DNA of 64,000 nt from Canna indica. Its lineage: Eukaryota; Streptophyta; Magnoliopsida; Zingiberales; Cannaceae. Where the stretch lies: positions 82,175,501 to 82,239,500 of the forward strand of contig CP136890.1 in NCBI GenBank assembly GCA_034359265.1. The letters run 5' to 3'. Below the pieces are notes generated by a model that was not told the DNA's origin, ran no database searches, and saw only the letters and a list, made by a program, of their open reading frames with translations. The translations under genes were made by a program, and so were the position numbers. Shown in pieces: positions 25,894-37,349 of this stretch; positions within the stretch are counted from its first letter, which is position 1, and each line of letters starts with the position of its first letter.

Positions 25894-27099
25894 TCACTGC
25901 GGCCGTCCGCGCTCGTCTCTTCCAGTGTTTCCCCCGGCGGCAGAGGCGCCGCCACCAAAGATGCATTCGAAAGAGTTTCTGACGGCAGAGAACCTCCTCT
26001 TCGATGAGCTCTCCGCCTCTCTCTTCTTCGTTGATCCGTCAGCGCCGTCCCCCCATTTCCACGGTGTGAATGTCGTCGAGATCGTCCGGAGGACGGACGA
26101 CGGCCACTGGTCCGACCATACCAGCCGCACACTCCAACCCCAGCCGCGGCTTCCCCCTGCTCGTGAGCTTCCCTCGCCCGCAGTGTTGGTCACCGGGTAG
26201 ACGGCGGCGCAGCTGGCCGACCGCTGTAACCTCTGAGCAGAGAAAACCTGTCGCCGTACGTGCTCCGGCAGCCGCAGCGTGAACCGGTCGACGTGTTCCA
26301 CTGAACCGGATCGCATTGGAGAGTGCCTGATCGAGTACGCGTGCAGCAGCTCAGCCGACGATTCTCGCCCCGATCCGCCCCCCTCCAACTCGGCAGCCTC
26401 CAGCGCCTCCTCCTCTGAGGGGGGCGGATCCACAACGATTACGTGATTCGGGAGCGGTTCGTCAGCCTCCGACGCTGGTGCCATGATGGTTGATCCGGGC
26501 AGCGAGTCGCTGTTCTCAGAGGCGACGGAATCGGCGACAACAGCGAGGTCGGCGCGGCAGACAGGGCACGTGACGTGGGATGCGAGCCATGCATCGATGC
26601 ATTCCGGGTGAAAGACATGACAGCAGCCCGGAAGGAGGCGGAGCGCCTCATCGTCCTCGAACTCGCAGAGGCAGACGGCGCACTCGAGCGCGCCCATGCC
26701 CAACTTAACCGCCTTCGCCTCCGCATACGTCATAGTGGGGAACATCTCGAGCAGCTCCGGGTCCAGCCCTCCCCGCCGTCGCCACGACGGGGATTCCGCC
26801 ACGTCGGCAATGCTGGCGGTGGCATGTCGCTCAGCCGCGAGGACCCACTGGTGAATGCAGGCGATAATGAGGCAGAGGAGGATGGAGATACCGGCAAGGA
26901 GGATGACAGCTGTGGCCAAGGAGAAGGCGCCGTTGTCGGAGCGCGTGAAGTAGGCTTCAGGAGAGCGCGGCGTCGGGGCCTGGGCGACGACGATATGCGG
27001 AGTAACCGGTGGAAGAAGAGCGATCAGCAAGAAGGCGGTCGTGATTACCCCTCCGCCGCCGGGCACGGTGGTCGATCTATGGCGTGGCGTTGTCGCCAT
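25894..27099 (-). CDS. ATL-family RING-H2 E3 ubiquitin ligase (ATL6/ATL31-like)
   Basis: Intronless, 401 residues. Residues 18-40 form a signal-like hydrophobic segment ending VVAQ. A transmembrane helix at about 58-84 (LATAVILLAGISILLCLIIA) anchors it. The GLD motif (GGLDPELLEMFP, 110-121) is followed by the RING-H2 domain: C140, C143, C159, H161, H164, C167, C178, C181, with the usual WL after the fourth ligand pair. ATL proteins bring E2 enzymes to membrane-bound targets. ATL6 and ATL31 act in carbon/nitrogen and defence responses, and the spacing LECAVCLCEFEDDEALRLLP fits that branch. The C-terminal half is serine-rich and basic with a conserved-looking HSPMRSGSVEHVDRFTLRLP block, also typical of that branch. 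GC content is far above its surroundings, as in many monocot intronless genes. The substrate is unknown. Confidence 0.92.
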   Translation of the reverse strand: MATTPRHRSTTVPGGGGVITTAFLLIALLPPVTPHIVVAQAPTPRSPEAYFTRSDNGAFSLATAVILLAGISILLCLIIACIHQWVLAAERHATASIADVAESPSWRRRGGLDPELLEMFPTMTYAEAKAVKLGMGALECAVCLCEFEDDEALRLLPGCCHVFHPECIDAWLASHVTCPVCRADLAVVADSVASENSDSLPGSTIMAPASEADEPLPNHVIVVDPPPSEEEALEAAELEGGGSGRESSAELLHAYSIRHSPMRSGSVEHVDRFTLRLPEHVRRQVFSAQRLQRSASCAAVYPVTNTAGEGSSRAGGSRGWGWSVRLVWSDQWPSSVLRTISTTFTPWKWGDGADGSTKKREAESSSKRRFSAVRNSFECIFGGGASAAGGNTGRDERGRPQ

Positions 27100-27161
27100 C
27101 GGGGAAGAAGGGCAGGCGCGTGAGAAGAGGGAGGTGATTTGTTCGAGGAGGCAGAACGGCG

Positions 27162-27167
27162 TTTATA
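27162..27167 (-). promoter_or_regulatory. TATA box of the ATL gene
   Basis: TATAAA on the minus strand, 63 bp upstream of the start codon at 27099, implying a 5' UTR of roughly 30-35 bp. Confidence 0.65.
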
Positions 27168-27189
27168 AGTCGGATTTACGTATGCTTAA

Positions 27190-27207
27190 CACGTGACCCT
27201 GCACGTG
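27190..27207. promoter_or_regulatory. Pair of G-boxes (CACGTG) upstream of the ATL gene
   Basis: CACGTG at 27190-27195 and again at 27202-27207, 12 bp apart start to start and just upstream of the TATA box. Such pairs are bound by bZIP (ABRE-type) and bHLH factors. The spacing puts both on nearly the same helix face. Confidence 0.6.
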
Positions 27208-28224
27208 CGAAGTGGGAAACCTTCTCCTATTTTTTTGCATATTAAACTGCCTTGTCTTTTTGTTTCATAATTGAGTTAATTATTAACTACTTTAAGATTG
27301 ATAGCAAATATTTTTGAGAAAATCTTAGTTAATTAGTGTGTAATTTTATTACCAAAGAAGTAGAAGGCATGAAATAGCATCAAAGAGTTATTTATTGTTA
27401 TTTTTCTTTCTGGAAATAGGATTAAGTAGTTGAAAATGGAAGATGGAGAAAATATACTTACACGACACTTGTCTCACTTAGATACTGTCCAAATCTAACC
27501 CTATTTGTTGATCCAGTTGGTGAGTCATGCCACTTCTAACAAATTTCATAATTTAATTCATTCTTAAATAAAAATTATATTGATCCTTTAAATTTCTACC
27601 CTATATATTGACACAAATTGTGAAATTGATCAGTATAATGGCCGGTCCAATTAATAATATAAAAATAGATTATTATTCTATTATTATTATTTTTTAATTC
27701 CGAAAAAAGAGGATGATCAAATTTTCAAATCCATTTCAAGCGATATAATAAAAAAAAACACTTTTTGCTCTCAATAAATGGACAGAAGATTGTTGTACAG
27801 TCTCATACATTTTAGCATTAATATATTAACAGTCTTATACATTTTGAATCACACTAATTAATTCGGCCATACCAAATTGAATGAATACATATATTCTGCC
27901 TGGTGACATGCATGTACCTCTATCACATGCAATGCATCAAGGCAAATTAGCAACAATATTCTTGATATATGGTGAATAATTAATAGGAATCCAAAAATTA
28001 AATCTGGTATAATTAATAAATAAGAAGAAACCCTAGCTCAGGTTAAGTCTCATTCATGTGACTCAGCCAGAGCCATATGTGCATTAATGCTGATGATGAC
28101 TCTGCAATGTATATATTCATGCTTTCCGAGGGGGCATGCAAGTCTTTCCCTAAATTTCACACCAAATCTGTAGGCCTTGTCTTGAAAATGAAACCAAAAT
28201 TATGTGATAATTCATGATCATTAC
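27208..28224. other. Intergenic region between the divergent ATL and bHLH genes
   Basis: AT-rich shared upstream region of two divergent genes. It contains a CATGCATG (RY-type) motif at 27907-27914. No gene seen. Confidence 0.4.
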
Positions 28225-28232
28225 TATATAAA
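28225..28232 (+). promoter_or_regulatory. TATA box of the bHLH gene
   Basis: TATATAAA about 210 bp before the annotated start codon, with a pyrimidine-rich candidate start region near 28255-28265. Confidence 0.65.
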
Positions 28233-28395
28233 GCAGGTAGCTACTCCCTAGTCGATCTTCTACACCCCCAACAAAATCTAAACACACACCATGTTACCTG
28301 TCCCCTTCCCTCACATGGATATGTTGTCTTGCTTAATTTTCTTCCCTTTATTATATATACACATATATATCTTCACGCCTTTAAATCAACCCCAT

Positions 28396-28398
<3 letters not shown>

Positions 28399-28431
<33 letters not shown>
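28399..28431 (+). repeat. (CT)n microsatellite in the bHLH leader
   Basis: An uninterrupted CT dinucleotide run of about 33 bp ending 3 bp before the start codon. Such runs are common in plant 5' UTRs. Confidence 0.9.
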
Positions 28432-28434
<3 letters not shown>

Positions 28435-28436
<2 letters not shown>

Positions 28437-29731
28437 GGTTCTTGAAGCTGTGGTGTTCCCGCAGGGCCTGATCAGTGGCGGCGGCAGTGCTGTGAAGGAG
28501 GAACAGCTCTACAGCACGGGAGGGGTGGCGCCATGGCGTCATTCTTTGGGCGGTGAGATGGTGGTTGATGGAATGCATGCTAAGTTTGACGCATCTCATC
28601 AGGGTGCGTGCTCGCCCTCAGCGGCCGCGAAGAACAGCGGCGGTGGAGGAAGGAGGAAGAGGCGGCGGCGTGGCAAGAGCTTCAAGAACGAGGAAGAGGT
28701 GGAGAGCCAGCGGATGACCCACATCACCGTCGAGCGGAACCGGCGGAAGCAGATGAATGACTACCTCGCGGTGCTGCAGTCGCTCATTCCGCCCTCTTTT
28801 CTTCAAAGGGTTAATTTATTAACTATTTCCATATAATTATAAATAATACATTAGCATTAATTAATTGATGAATTAATAATTTAAATTGGTGAACAGGGAG
28901 ATCAAGCATCGATCGTTGGAGGGGCGATAGATTTCGTGAAAGAGCTCGAGCAACTAGTTCAGTCCCTCGAAGCGAGGAAACGAATGCAGCAGCGTAAGAT
29001 TGATCCCCATTTCTTCTCTGCAGGCGGCGATGGAGTGCAGCAGCCTGCTTTGGCCGACGTACAGGTGAGCATCGTGGAGAGCGGCGCCATCCTCAAGGTC
29101 CTCACCCGGCGGCGGCCGAAGCAGCTGCTGGAGATGCTGGTGGGATTGCAGAACCTCCGGCTGACGCCTCTCCACCTCACTGTCACCTCCATTGCTGAAT
29201 TGGCATACTACTCCTTCCGTTTGAAGGTATTGTATTAATTAATTGTGACCATGCAACGCTTTATTCTCTCTCTCTCTCCCCCCTCCCCCCTGAATTTGAG
29301 CTAAAATTAACTAATTAGCTCAATAGAGCAGGTGGGATATATATGATCTATTTATTTATATTTATTTTTTTGCACGTCTACGTGGCAGTTAATTAATTAA
29401 GACTTACCCAAATTCAATAATTAATATATAGGAACAAAATTGGTTATTAAAATTCATCACAAATTAAGATATATATAGTATGATAAAAAAGTAGACTTAA
29501 TTATATATATATAACAAGCTATAATTTATATGTTTTGCTGTCATTTAACATTTTGCTCGATCAATATAGGCAATATATATAATACGTTGATTAATGTGTT
29601 GATCATGGACATATGTAATTTGTGATTTAAGTTGATTGGTGTAGGTGGAAGATGATTGCCAGACGATATCAACGGTTGACATTGCATCTGCAGTATATGA
29701 AATGGTTGGGAAGATTCAAGAGGATGATTAG
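28435..29731 (+). CDS. bHLH transcription factor, group Ia (bHLH94/96-like)
   Basis: Three exons, 28435-28809, 28897-29226 and 29645-29731, give 263 residues with GT-AG introns in phase 0. The N-terminus [11 protein letters not shown] matches the start I recall for bHLH94/96 proteins, so I chose the ATG at 28435 over an in-frame ATG at 28291. A basic [19 protein letters not shown] stretch leads to the bHLH domain (about 92-150): H96, E100 and R104 give the E-box-reading HER pattern, and [20 protein letters not shown] is typical of group Ia, the group that also holds SPCH, MUTE and FAMA. The C-terminus has the ACT-like region ([20 protein letters not shown]). It should act in the nucleus as a dimer on E-boxes. 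The precise role is not visible; group Ia members work in stomatal and vascular cells. Confidence 0.9.
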
Positions 29732-30794
29732 TTGTGACTGTAATCTCTAACCATTCTCGAATAATAATACTGTTTTTAGCTAATGAAAATGAATGCAATT
29801 AAGTAATATCTTAATTAATTATTATAAGTATTAATAATATATATTTAATTAAGTTTTATGAAAAATGACGATATGCGACCGCACGCACAGAATTACTTGA
29901 TGAAAAAAGAATGAAGTATATATGTCTATATTATAGATAATTTTAATTATTATTTTCTTTTCATTCTCACCCCTTTATACTAGCTATTCATTTTTCCCTC
30001 TTATATATCTGTTTCAAAAAATATCAGTTTGCTTAATTAGCTATATATTCATTAAATATATGCCGGTGGAAATTAATTAGAAGAGAATATATATGCATCA
30101 ACTGAAAGAGTTGAACTAATTAATTAATGCTTGCACTTTTAAGTTTATTATTTATTTTGAATGTCAAATAATTATATAACATAATAGTATATTATATATG
30201 TCAAATTATCAATTTAACAAGCACATATACATATGTTTACTTAAAGTCTTAAATTACAATGAAATAAGAAAAAAATAAAATTTATATTATATGGCCCTCT
30301 ATGATATCAAAACCTAAAAAAATATATAGAGGTCTTAAGTGATAGAAAAAAAAGGAAAAATGATCATTTTTGGATGAAGTTGTCATACATAGGATGCCAT
30401 AGGACTTAAATGCACAATAACTTAAGAAAAGAACTGACAGAGAAAAGGAAAGAAAGCAAAAACTTTGAATAGGTGGTAAAAGTTCATAGGAGACTTGAAG
30501 TGTCATTGTATATATGACAGCATGTGTGTATGAGAGAGACTGAGTTGGGAAGATCACATCACAGGCCTCGGGATGAATGCAAGAATGAAATTAATTTAGA
30601 CGAAAAGACCTGAACTTAATTGTATATCACTGGCAATGGCAGGAAGAGTATTCCATTGATGAGTGTACTGATTCACAGCTGAGGAACAAGAGGAGGACAA
30701 ATGACTGCTTCAGGAATAGGATTCTTCATGTGATAGGATCATAAAAAAGGCTGGCTATTAATTATTAATTTCCTTGGTGTGGTAATATGATTTA
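29732..30794. other. Intergenic, AT-rich
   Basis: 3' flank of the bHLH gene and AT-rich spacer. No gene, and no repeat with clear borders. Confidence 0.5.
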
Positions 30795-31308
30795 GAGTAA
30801 AAAATAATTTGTCCTCCAAAATCTTAACATCTTAACCACCCACTGCACCTTTTTAAAAATATGTAACTTGCACTATTTGAAAATTCTTTCCGGCCAAACA
30901 TGTCATGTACGTGTGCGAAGTACACATGAACTTTTAAGAGCAATTAGATCATTGTAATCATAATTTGAAACAAAAATAAAAAAGAAATAGAGAAAAAAAA
31001 ATCAATGCATGACTGTTCGTGGGTTTCACGATGATGCTGAGTTGCTGATGGGGTAGTAGTACTGCTCAAAATTTCTCTATTTTTTTTGTTTTTAATTTTT
31101 TTCTCAAATTTTGATTACGTACAATAACTCAATTGTTTTTGGAAAATTCATGTGTGGTTGCACATGATATATTTTGGTTGAAAAAATTCGTCCGATAGTG
31201 TAAGTTGCCTATTTTTCAAAAGATGAGATGCTTAGGTGTAATTTTTAAAAAGTTAGGAGACAAATATTGTCTACCCCTATAGGTGAGAGAGTAAACTATT
31301 TTTTACTC
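30795..31308. mobile_element. MITE with TA target duplication (Tc1/mariner-like)
   Basis: The left end GAGTAAAAAATAATTTG and right end AAACTATTTTTTACTC are inverted repeats, flanked on both sides by TA (30793-30794 and 31309-31310). Looser inverted pairing runs inward ('cacctttttaaaaat' against 'atttttaaaaagtta', 'gtaacttgcacta' against 'tagtgtaagttgc'), so the 514-bp element could fold on itself. It has no coding capacity. Confidence 0.65.
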
Positions 31309-31310
31309 TA

Positions 31311-32656
31311 TGGTTTAATTTTCCCACGTTGAATCTAATTAAACATGAAATATAAGCATGCAAATATTTATAAATGTCAACCATGGATTAATTAATTAGC
31401 TTAGTCAGAGAGATAGGTTAATAATAATGACATAACTTCCTATAATATACCACCTGAAAATACGATTGTTATATTAAGCAATGATAATAGAGAGCATTGC
31501 CTATTAATTAACTTTATTGAATAATATATGGTGTATTATATGCATAAGAAAGAAGCAAAACAAACATATAAACACTATAAACACTCAAAAAATACTCGAC
31601 ATACTTTGTAGAGCCTTTAGAGCCACTTTGAGATTGTGAAGTATATAACTTTACATGATTCTGAGGAGCAACAATGGCTTTAATAAATCATATCCAACGT
31701 GGACAGAATTAAAAAAAGATAATAAATTATTTTAAAGTATCATTTAATGTCTTTCTTGAGCAATCATCTCTTAAGTGACAGAATCAAAAAAAGATAATCG
31801 ATTAGTTTAAAATATTTTTTTAAAATAAAAATAATTTTATAATATAAATATTACAAAGCGTACACGTGATAATTATATTGAAAACGTATTATAAAATGTA
31901 CACAAACGTGAAAGGAAACGCATAAAGCACTACAGTAAAAAATTAAACTCAAGACCAATGATAATATAATCGGATACTACTACCACTTGAGGCAGATGAA
32001 TTCACAATCAAAACATTAGATATATATATAGTGTTTTTTTTCTATCACGTATATAAATTTTATTATTAGTAATTTTCTTTTCCTACTGCAGCTAGCTAGC
32101 GATGCTAATAGTTATAGCAGCGATCGAATAGGTTGTGTTTCATTTGCTAGCCAGCTAAAATAATGCCTATCTTCTGCCATCTCTGAGAAGCAGTCAAATG
32201 AGAGAGCACTGTACTTGTCAACAATTATTGCATATCTCGTGACTAATATCAATTTGTACGATTGCTTTAACCATTATTATTATTATTTTTGTTTCTGAGA
32301 AAAAACTTTGGAGACTATATTGATGGAAAAAGAAATAGTTAAAACATGTGGGCCATGTACGCATGCACGATATTTGAAATAAAGTTAGTAGTGATATATA
32401 ATAATATATGATGGTCTTTTGTTCTTTTCCTTTCACATGTTTTATACGGCCATTATTTGCAACAAGATTAAATAGATTTGTCAACTTTCTTTCTTTCTTT
32501 AATTTGTTTGATTTTTATATTAATGAAGGTGTCATGGATATTTATACACATCCACATGACTCTTCAATTATTCTTATATTTACATTGTAGATTATATACA
32601 TTATGCATGTGCTCTTCTGATTCTTGAGACACTAGTACACAAGGGAACAAAGTATT
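31311..32656. other. Intergenic, AT-rich
   Basis: No gene or bordered repeat recognised. Confidence 0.5.
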
Positions 32657-32843
32657 TATATTATGTTTTAATAAAATAAAATATTATTAAATATTATATT
32701 TTGGTGAAATAATATACTTAACACAATTTTTTTTTCATCCATTTTCTCTTTTCTCATTCTCTTCTTTCCCACCACCATTAGTTCCTTGTGAGCATACCAT
32801 CACCACCAATCTCGGTATTGGATAAAAATACCCGCCACTCTTT
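32657..32843 (+). repeat. First copy of a ~212-bp tandem repeat (left part)
   Basis: Shares with 46985-47165 the blocks 'atattat(a/g)ttttggtgaaa', 'aacacaatttt', 'tttcatcca(t/c)tttctctt', 'cttgtgagca(t/c)accat' and 'caatctcg'. It breaks at the CACTA end (32844) and resumes at 46960. Confidence 0.65.
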
Positions 32844-32859
32844 CATTACTAAAAATAGT

Positions 32860-33120
32860 TCAATTGCTACAGGTATCAGTGGCGCCCAACGTAACCGTTG
32901 CTAACGGCTACGACTTACCTAGCCGATGGCCGTCGCTCTTGATATAACATGTGCGGCTGTTGAGCGGCGATCGTTATGACTGTTGCTACTTATATAAACA
33001 TGTGAGACGGTTCAATGACGATCGATTGATGTTGTCGCTAATAGATAGATGACACTAACACGGCACACAAATGAAACACTTATCAGCGACGGTTGGTGCA
33101 ACCAACGTTGATAAGTGTTT
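32860..33120. repeat. Left subterminal repeats of the outer CACTA
   Basis: Repeated 10-14 bp motifs such as 'ccgttgctaacgg' and 'gcgacggttg' in both orientations. These are the usual binding sites for the element's own proteins. Confidence 0.55.
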
Positions 33121-33389
33121 TTATTTGCGTTTGCGTTCGTCCCTCTTCTTTCTCCCACTCTTGCCTCTCTCTTCTCTCTGTCACTGCCGCCGAAGGAGTC
33201 GTTGGGACTTGTCGCCATCGCCGCCGTCTCCTTCGCTCATAAATCTCCCTCACTGCATTCCTCGCTGTCGGAGATTTCCCCCTTCTCTTCACTGGTTGTT
33301 TCGATCCCTGTCACTACCATCCCCATCGCCTCCTGGGTGTCGCCGTCGCCGCCTAGGTCTCGCCGTCTCCCTCGCCAATAGTAGTATAA

Positions 33390-33392
<3 letters not shown>

Positions 33393-33457
<65 letters not shown>
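33393..33457. repeat. (AT)n microsatellite
   Basis: About 65 bp of uninterrupted AT dinucleotides inside the outer CACTA. Open frames through it on both strands are artefacts. Confidence 0.95.
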
Positions 33458-33461
<4 letters not shown>

Positions 33462-34085
33462 TTGTATGGTGTCCATGGTCCACCATGGACGCCGGCATCG
33501 ACATTGGGGCCAAAACCCTAGGTTTTGGCCTCAATAGTAGTATAATGAGAGAAAAAAATTGGGGGCCAGTGTTGGCGTTGGGGACCGACATTCATATTGA
33601 TGTTTGTCGTTCCTATCGACGTGTGTCGTTCATATCGATGAATGACTAAATCAAAATTAATCATGACTAGCGAGTTGATATGTTTCACGTATGCATCGAT
33701 GACTTGAGCATGATTTTGCAAAACTTTAGATCCGTTCGGAGGTTGTATGTTCGTGTAAACGAAGTAGACGATATTTTTAAAATATACAATCCTTGAATTG
33801 TCCCTAATTGGACAGTTTGAAATATAGTTATTTGTATTCCACTTAGTTTTGTCTTTTAGTCGTTATTCATTCGTAAATTTTGGCTTGTGAATCTCTCTTG
33901 TTCTCCGATACGTGCCCAAATGATATGCCTATTCGGAGAAATTTAGGGAGATGCTGCCAAAATTTAGAATGAATAACAGCTAAAAGGAATACTTAGTACG
34001 ATATGAATAATATGAATCCCGAATGGAATAGGACCTTCCCACCTAAATCATTAACTGATCAAGATATTGTCATTGATTGACATAA

Positions 34086-34506
34086 TCATGTCGGGTGATC
34101 AAAGTTGGATGTACCGACGATTTGATCATGGAGCTATAACAAATGAGTTTCGAGTAGGTCTAACTTATTTATTAAATTTCTCCTATTCGAATTGAAAATT
34201 CGTTAGCGGTGATTAAATTCGATGTCCGTGCCGGAATTGCTCAAACATAAGATTTTTAGATTGAGAAACGGTCACAATGCTATACAAAGGGATTCACACC
34301 AAGATATTATAGAACAATGAAACTGTCACTTGTCATGAGGAGTTACGTGATGTCAGGACGTCGTTGTTTCTTTATCCAATCCACATAATCCTTATAGAAC
34401 AATGATACTTGATAGTCTTGATGGTCAAGTCCATTTGAATGATAATGTCGAGTCAGTTACTAAGACATCAGTGCCAGATACTACAGTAGTTAATGTCACA
34501 AAAGAA
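34086..34506 (+). pseudogene. TNP2-type transposase, N-terminal piece (outer CACTA)
   Basis: Reads MSGDQSWMYRRFDHGAITNEF, then GLTYLLNFSYSN and a stop. It matches the transposase-associated N-terminal domain at 58205 (DRSWMYRHFDRGALTNEF). The coding stretch is cut by the nested CACTA at 34507 and resumes at 42794. Confidence 0.75.
34504..34506 (+). repeat. Target site duplication GAA, left
   Basis: GAA immediately before CACTACAAG. The matching GAA is at 42794-42796. Confidence 0.85.
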
Positions 34507-34519
34507 CACTACAAGAAAA

Positions 34520-34860
34520 CAAGGTATCACCAACGGACCAAATCCGTCGGTAATATTGTTACCAACGGAGTATCTGTCTGTAAAATTCGTCGGTAAAAGG
34601 CTCCTCGGTAATACCGACGGATTTTAATTAATTTGTTGGCAATACCGACAGATATTTTCTTTTGTTGGTAATACCAACAGATACATATATCCGTTGGTAA
34701 TACCAACGGATATTTATCCGTCGGTATTACCAACGGATAAATATCCGTCGGTATTACCAACAGATACATATCCGTCGGTAATACCAACCATGTCCTCTAG
34801 CATTGGTATTACCAACAAATAATTTTTGTTAGTATATCCGTTGGAATTAATTACCAATAG
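34520..34860. repeat. Left subterminal repeats of the nested CACTA
   Basis: At least eight units of the 'tccgt(c/t)ggtaatacc' type, several arranged as palindromes such as 'ccgttggtaataccaacgg'. Similar units occur at 42695-42785. Confidence 0.85.
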
Positions 34861-34869
34861 AATCTACCA

Positions 34870-35591
34870 ATTGCTCATTATTGTGTACCTGAATCAATCA
34901 TCAAATCATGAAATAACATATAAGATAATTTGATAATTCACACGAAATTTTAAAAATAATCTTTGAAATCACACATCATTGAAATCCACACACATAAGAA
35001 ATCTTGTATACAAGTAATTTCGAAATACATTGTGCTAGTCAAATATTTACATTGTTTCAAAGTTTCAAAGTTTCAAAAATACATAAGATAATTTTTTCCA
35101 AGAAGCTGATCCTTGCACTTCATCCTTTTTACCTGCATGTAAAAATAAAAGAAACAATGAGGCAATGAAATGAGGAATACCAAGTTTGTAACTAAATGCA
35201 AGATAATTTTTTTCAAGAAGCTGATCCTTGGCATTCTACATCATGAGTCAGTCAGTCAGCTTATAATGATAAGTAAATACTATTTGACTTGCAATTAATT
35301 CCAAAAATTCAATATTAGTTTTGATAAAGTAAATAATAGTGGACTAGTCCAATATGCTTTTATATATCCTAACGGCATGAACTCAGTATAGTCAACTTAC
35401 CAACTTCATTTTTAAAAGTAATGAGATGAACTTTATAAATAATAGTGGACTAGTCCAATATGCTTTTATATATCCTAACTGCATGAACTCGATCAGTGTA
35501 GTTAACTTAAAAACTTTATTTTTAAAAGTAATGAGATGAATTAACTTTATCAATATTTTCTTTTTCGAATTTAATTTATGTATAAAGCACA

Positions 35592-35632
<41 letters not shown>

Positions 35633-36120
35633 AAATGAAGATATGGCTGGAGAGATGCTATGTGATCACACAATCCTAAAAGTAATTAAGATATGCCTTC
35701 ACATGTAGAGCTACATCCAAGGCACAACCTTGGCCAATCTCCCAACTCAATTTTCATAGCATGATAAGATAAAATCCCCATATTAATCTTGTACTCTTTG
35801 ACACCATTAAATGAAAAATACTTAATTATAACTAATTTGACTTCTAGCTCTTTATAGTATTTCAACAATTTTTAGGGTTTCACAGGTGTATATATATATA
35901 TATACACTGCTAATTAGGCACACATATATAACAATATTTGCTTTTTAAATGTCATAAAACATATCCTTTGTCTACATATAACAATATATTAGTGTAGTAA
36001 TATATAGACAATTAAGGTTTTTCACTAATTAAAAATGGATATACAGATCTATAGAACAACCATTGCAGGAAGTAGTCAATCTATTAATACCATTGAAGTA
36101 GTCTTCTCAAGATAATTTAT
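34870..36120. other. Non-coding interior of the nested CACTA
   Basis: AT-rich. Holds duplications of about 106 bp (35331 and 35437) and of a 'caagaagctgatccttg' block near 35100 and 35215, plus short (AT)n runs at 35597-35628 and 35888-35907. Confidence 0.5.
35331..35550. repeat. Direct tandem duplication, 106-bp unit
   Basis: Copies begin at 35331 and 35437 with 'aaataatagtggactagtcc' and share 'atgcttttatatatcctaac' and 'ttttaaaagtaatgagatga'. Confidence 0.85.
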
Positions 36121-36378
36121 ATGTGTGCAATCACTCACCAGTGTGCATGTGAAAACGTTCATGGGAGTACTTCCTTAATCTATATATCCCATGTGAAGGA
36201 AGCTGAGGTGTACGTGTGGAATGAAGCCTGGTCCGAGATCCTCTCAAAATCCACGCAAGAAACCCTAGAATACATAATCTCTCTTGCAGAGAAGGATCTT
36301 GGATCAAACTCCATTCCGAACACCCACTTCCTCAATCTTCATCTCAGGTCCCTATTGTTAATTGTACTAGCTAGCTGA
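36121..36378 (+). other. Unplaced open frame in the nested CACTA
   Basis: 85 codons, including VWNEAWSEILSKSTQETLEY and ISLAEKDLGSNSIPNTHFL. The sequence is not low-complexity and could be an exon picked up from a host gene, ending near a possible donor ('ctcag|gtccct'). I do not recognise the family. Confidence 0.25.
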
Positions 36379-36549
36379 TGAAGCAATTAAAAGCGCATGA
36401 TAAAATAATTGGAGGAAACAAAAAGAGAGACAAGGCCTATCACTGAGGGAGTGATGGAGGGAGTTGACGAGCTTTTACAGGCTATCACTGAGGAAATAAA
36501 ATAATTGTACTTGTTAATTGTCTTCTTTTACATGTTCCAGTAGCTCTTT

Positions 36550-36700
36550 ATGGGAGTGAGGGAGGGAGCTGATGAGCTTTTACATGCTATTAGAGGAGCT
36601 GCTAAGAAAGAGGCAATAGAGTATTTGGGTAGTCTAATCAGAATTCACAGATCATATTTAATATTGTTGCAAGAAACTCATCTGGAAGATGATGATGCAA
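36550..36700 (+). pseudogene. LINE endonuclease-like fragment
   Basis: Contains IRGAAKKEAIEYLGSLI and YLILLQETHLEDDD, which resemble the opening of plant LINE ORF2 endonucleases (NCRGxxKK ... QETH). It lacks everything downstream. A similar start occurs in the LINE at 11254. The match is short, so this is tentative. Confidence 0.4.
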
Positions 36701-37349
36701 AGTTGTTTATTAACATATTCCTTTTAAGATTAGAGATGGTTTCTAGGCTCCTAAATGCCTTCCCATTAAATCAACATCATATTTTATTGCTTATAATCCT
36801 CTTCAATCATTTAGTGGATGCAAATAATTGAGTTAAATAGAAAAAAAAAACATAAAGAAGAACAAATTGCTAAAAGAAACAAGCTAGACAAGATGAGAAG
36901 AGCTTGGACATGTAGGACTGTTTAGTCCTGTAGAGGTTGAGTACCATCTGAACTATCTTTGCTAGTTTTGATATCACTTTTACAAAGAATAGGAAACAGT
37001 AAAAAATTAAACTCATATGAAAAGGATAAGAAGACATTATGTGTTACTAACATCACAAAGGCAAAATAGGAAACAATAAGCAGATAAGACGGGACATTAA
37101 ACCAAAAAAGAAAGAGGCTTAAGGTTCAATCAATATCATCAAACATATGTGAAAATTCGGAATCCTTGCATTCTATAACAACTGTTTGAAGATAGCACGT
37201 TATGCTGATTATGCTTGAAGATAGCACAATAGTGGAAGGTTTTAGTTTAACAATTCTATTATTCTACATATGCTTGAACAAGATGATTTATAGATATGAA
37301 TGCAAACAATGTAGAGCTACAAATACATCTACAAACAATCTAGCTAGAC

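Noticed and set aside
26070..27123. Long plus-strand frames opposite the ATL gene
   Set aside because: Shadow frames caused by high GC; only the minus-strand frame has a coherent RING-H2 protein.
33071..33649. 192-codon plus frame through the AT microsatellite
   Set aside because: Contains a Tyr-Ile run encoded by (AT)n and Ser/Pro low complexity; it belongs to the CACTA leader.
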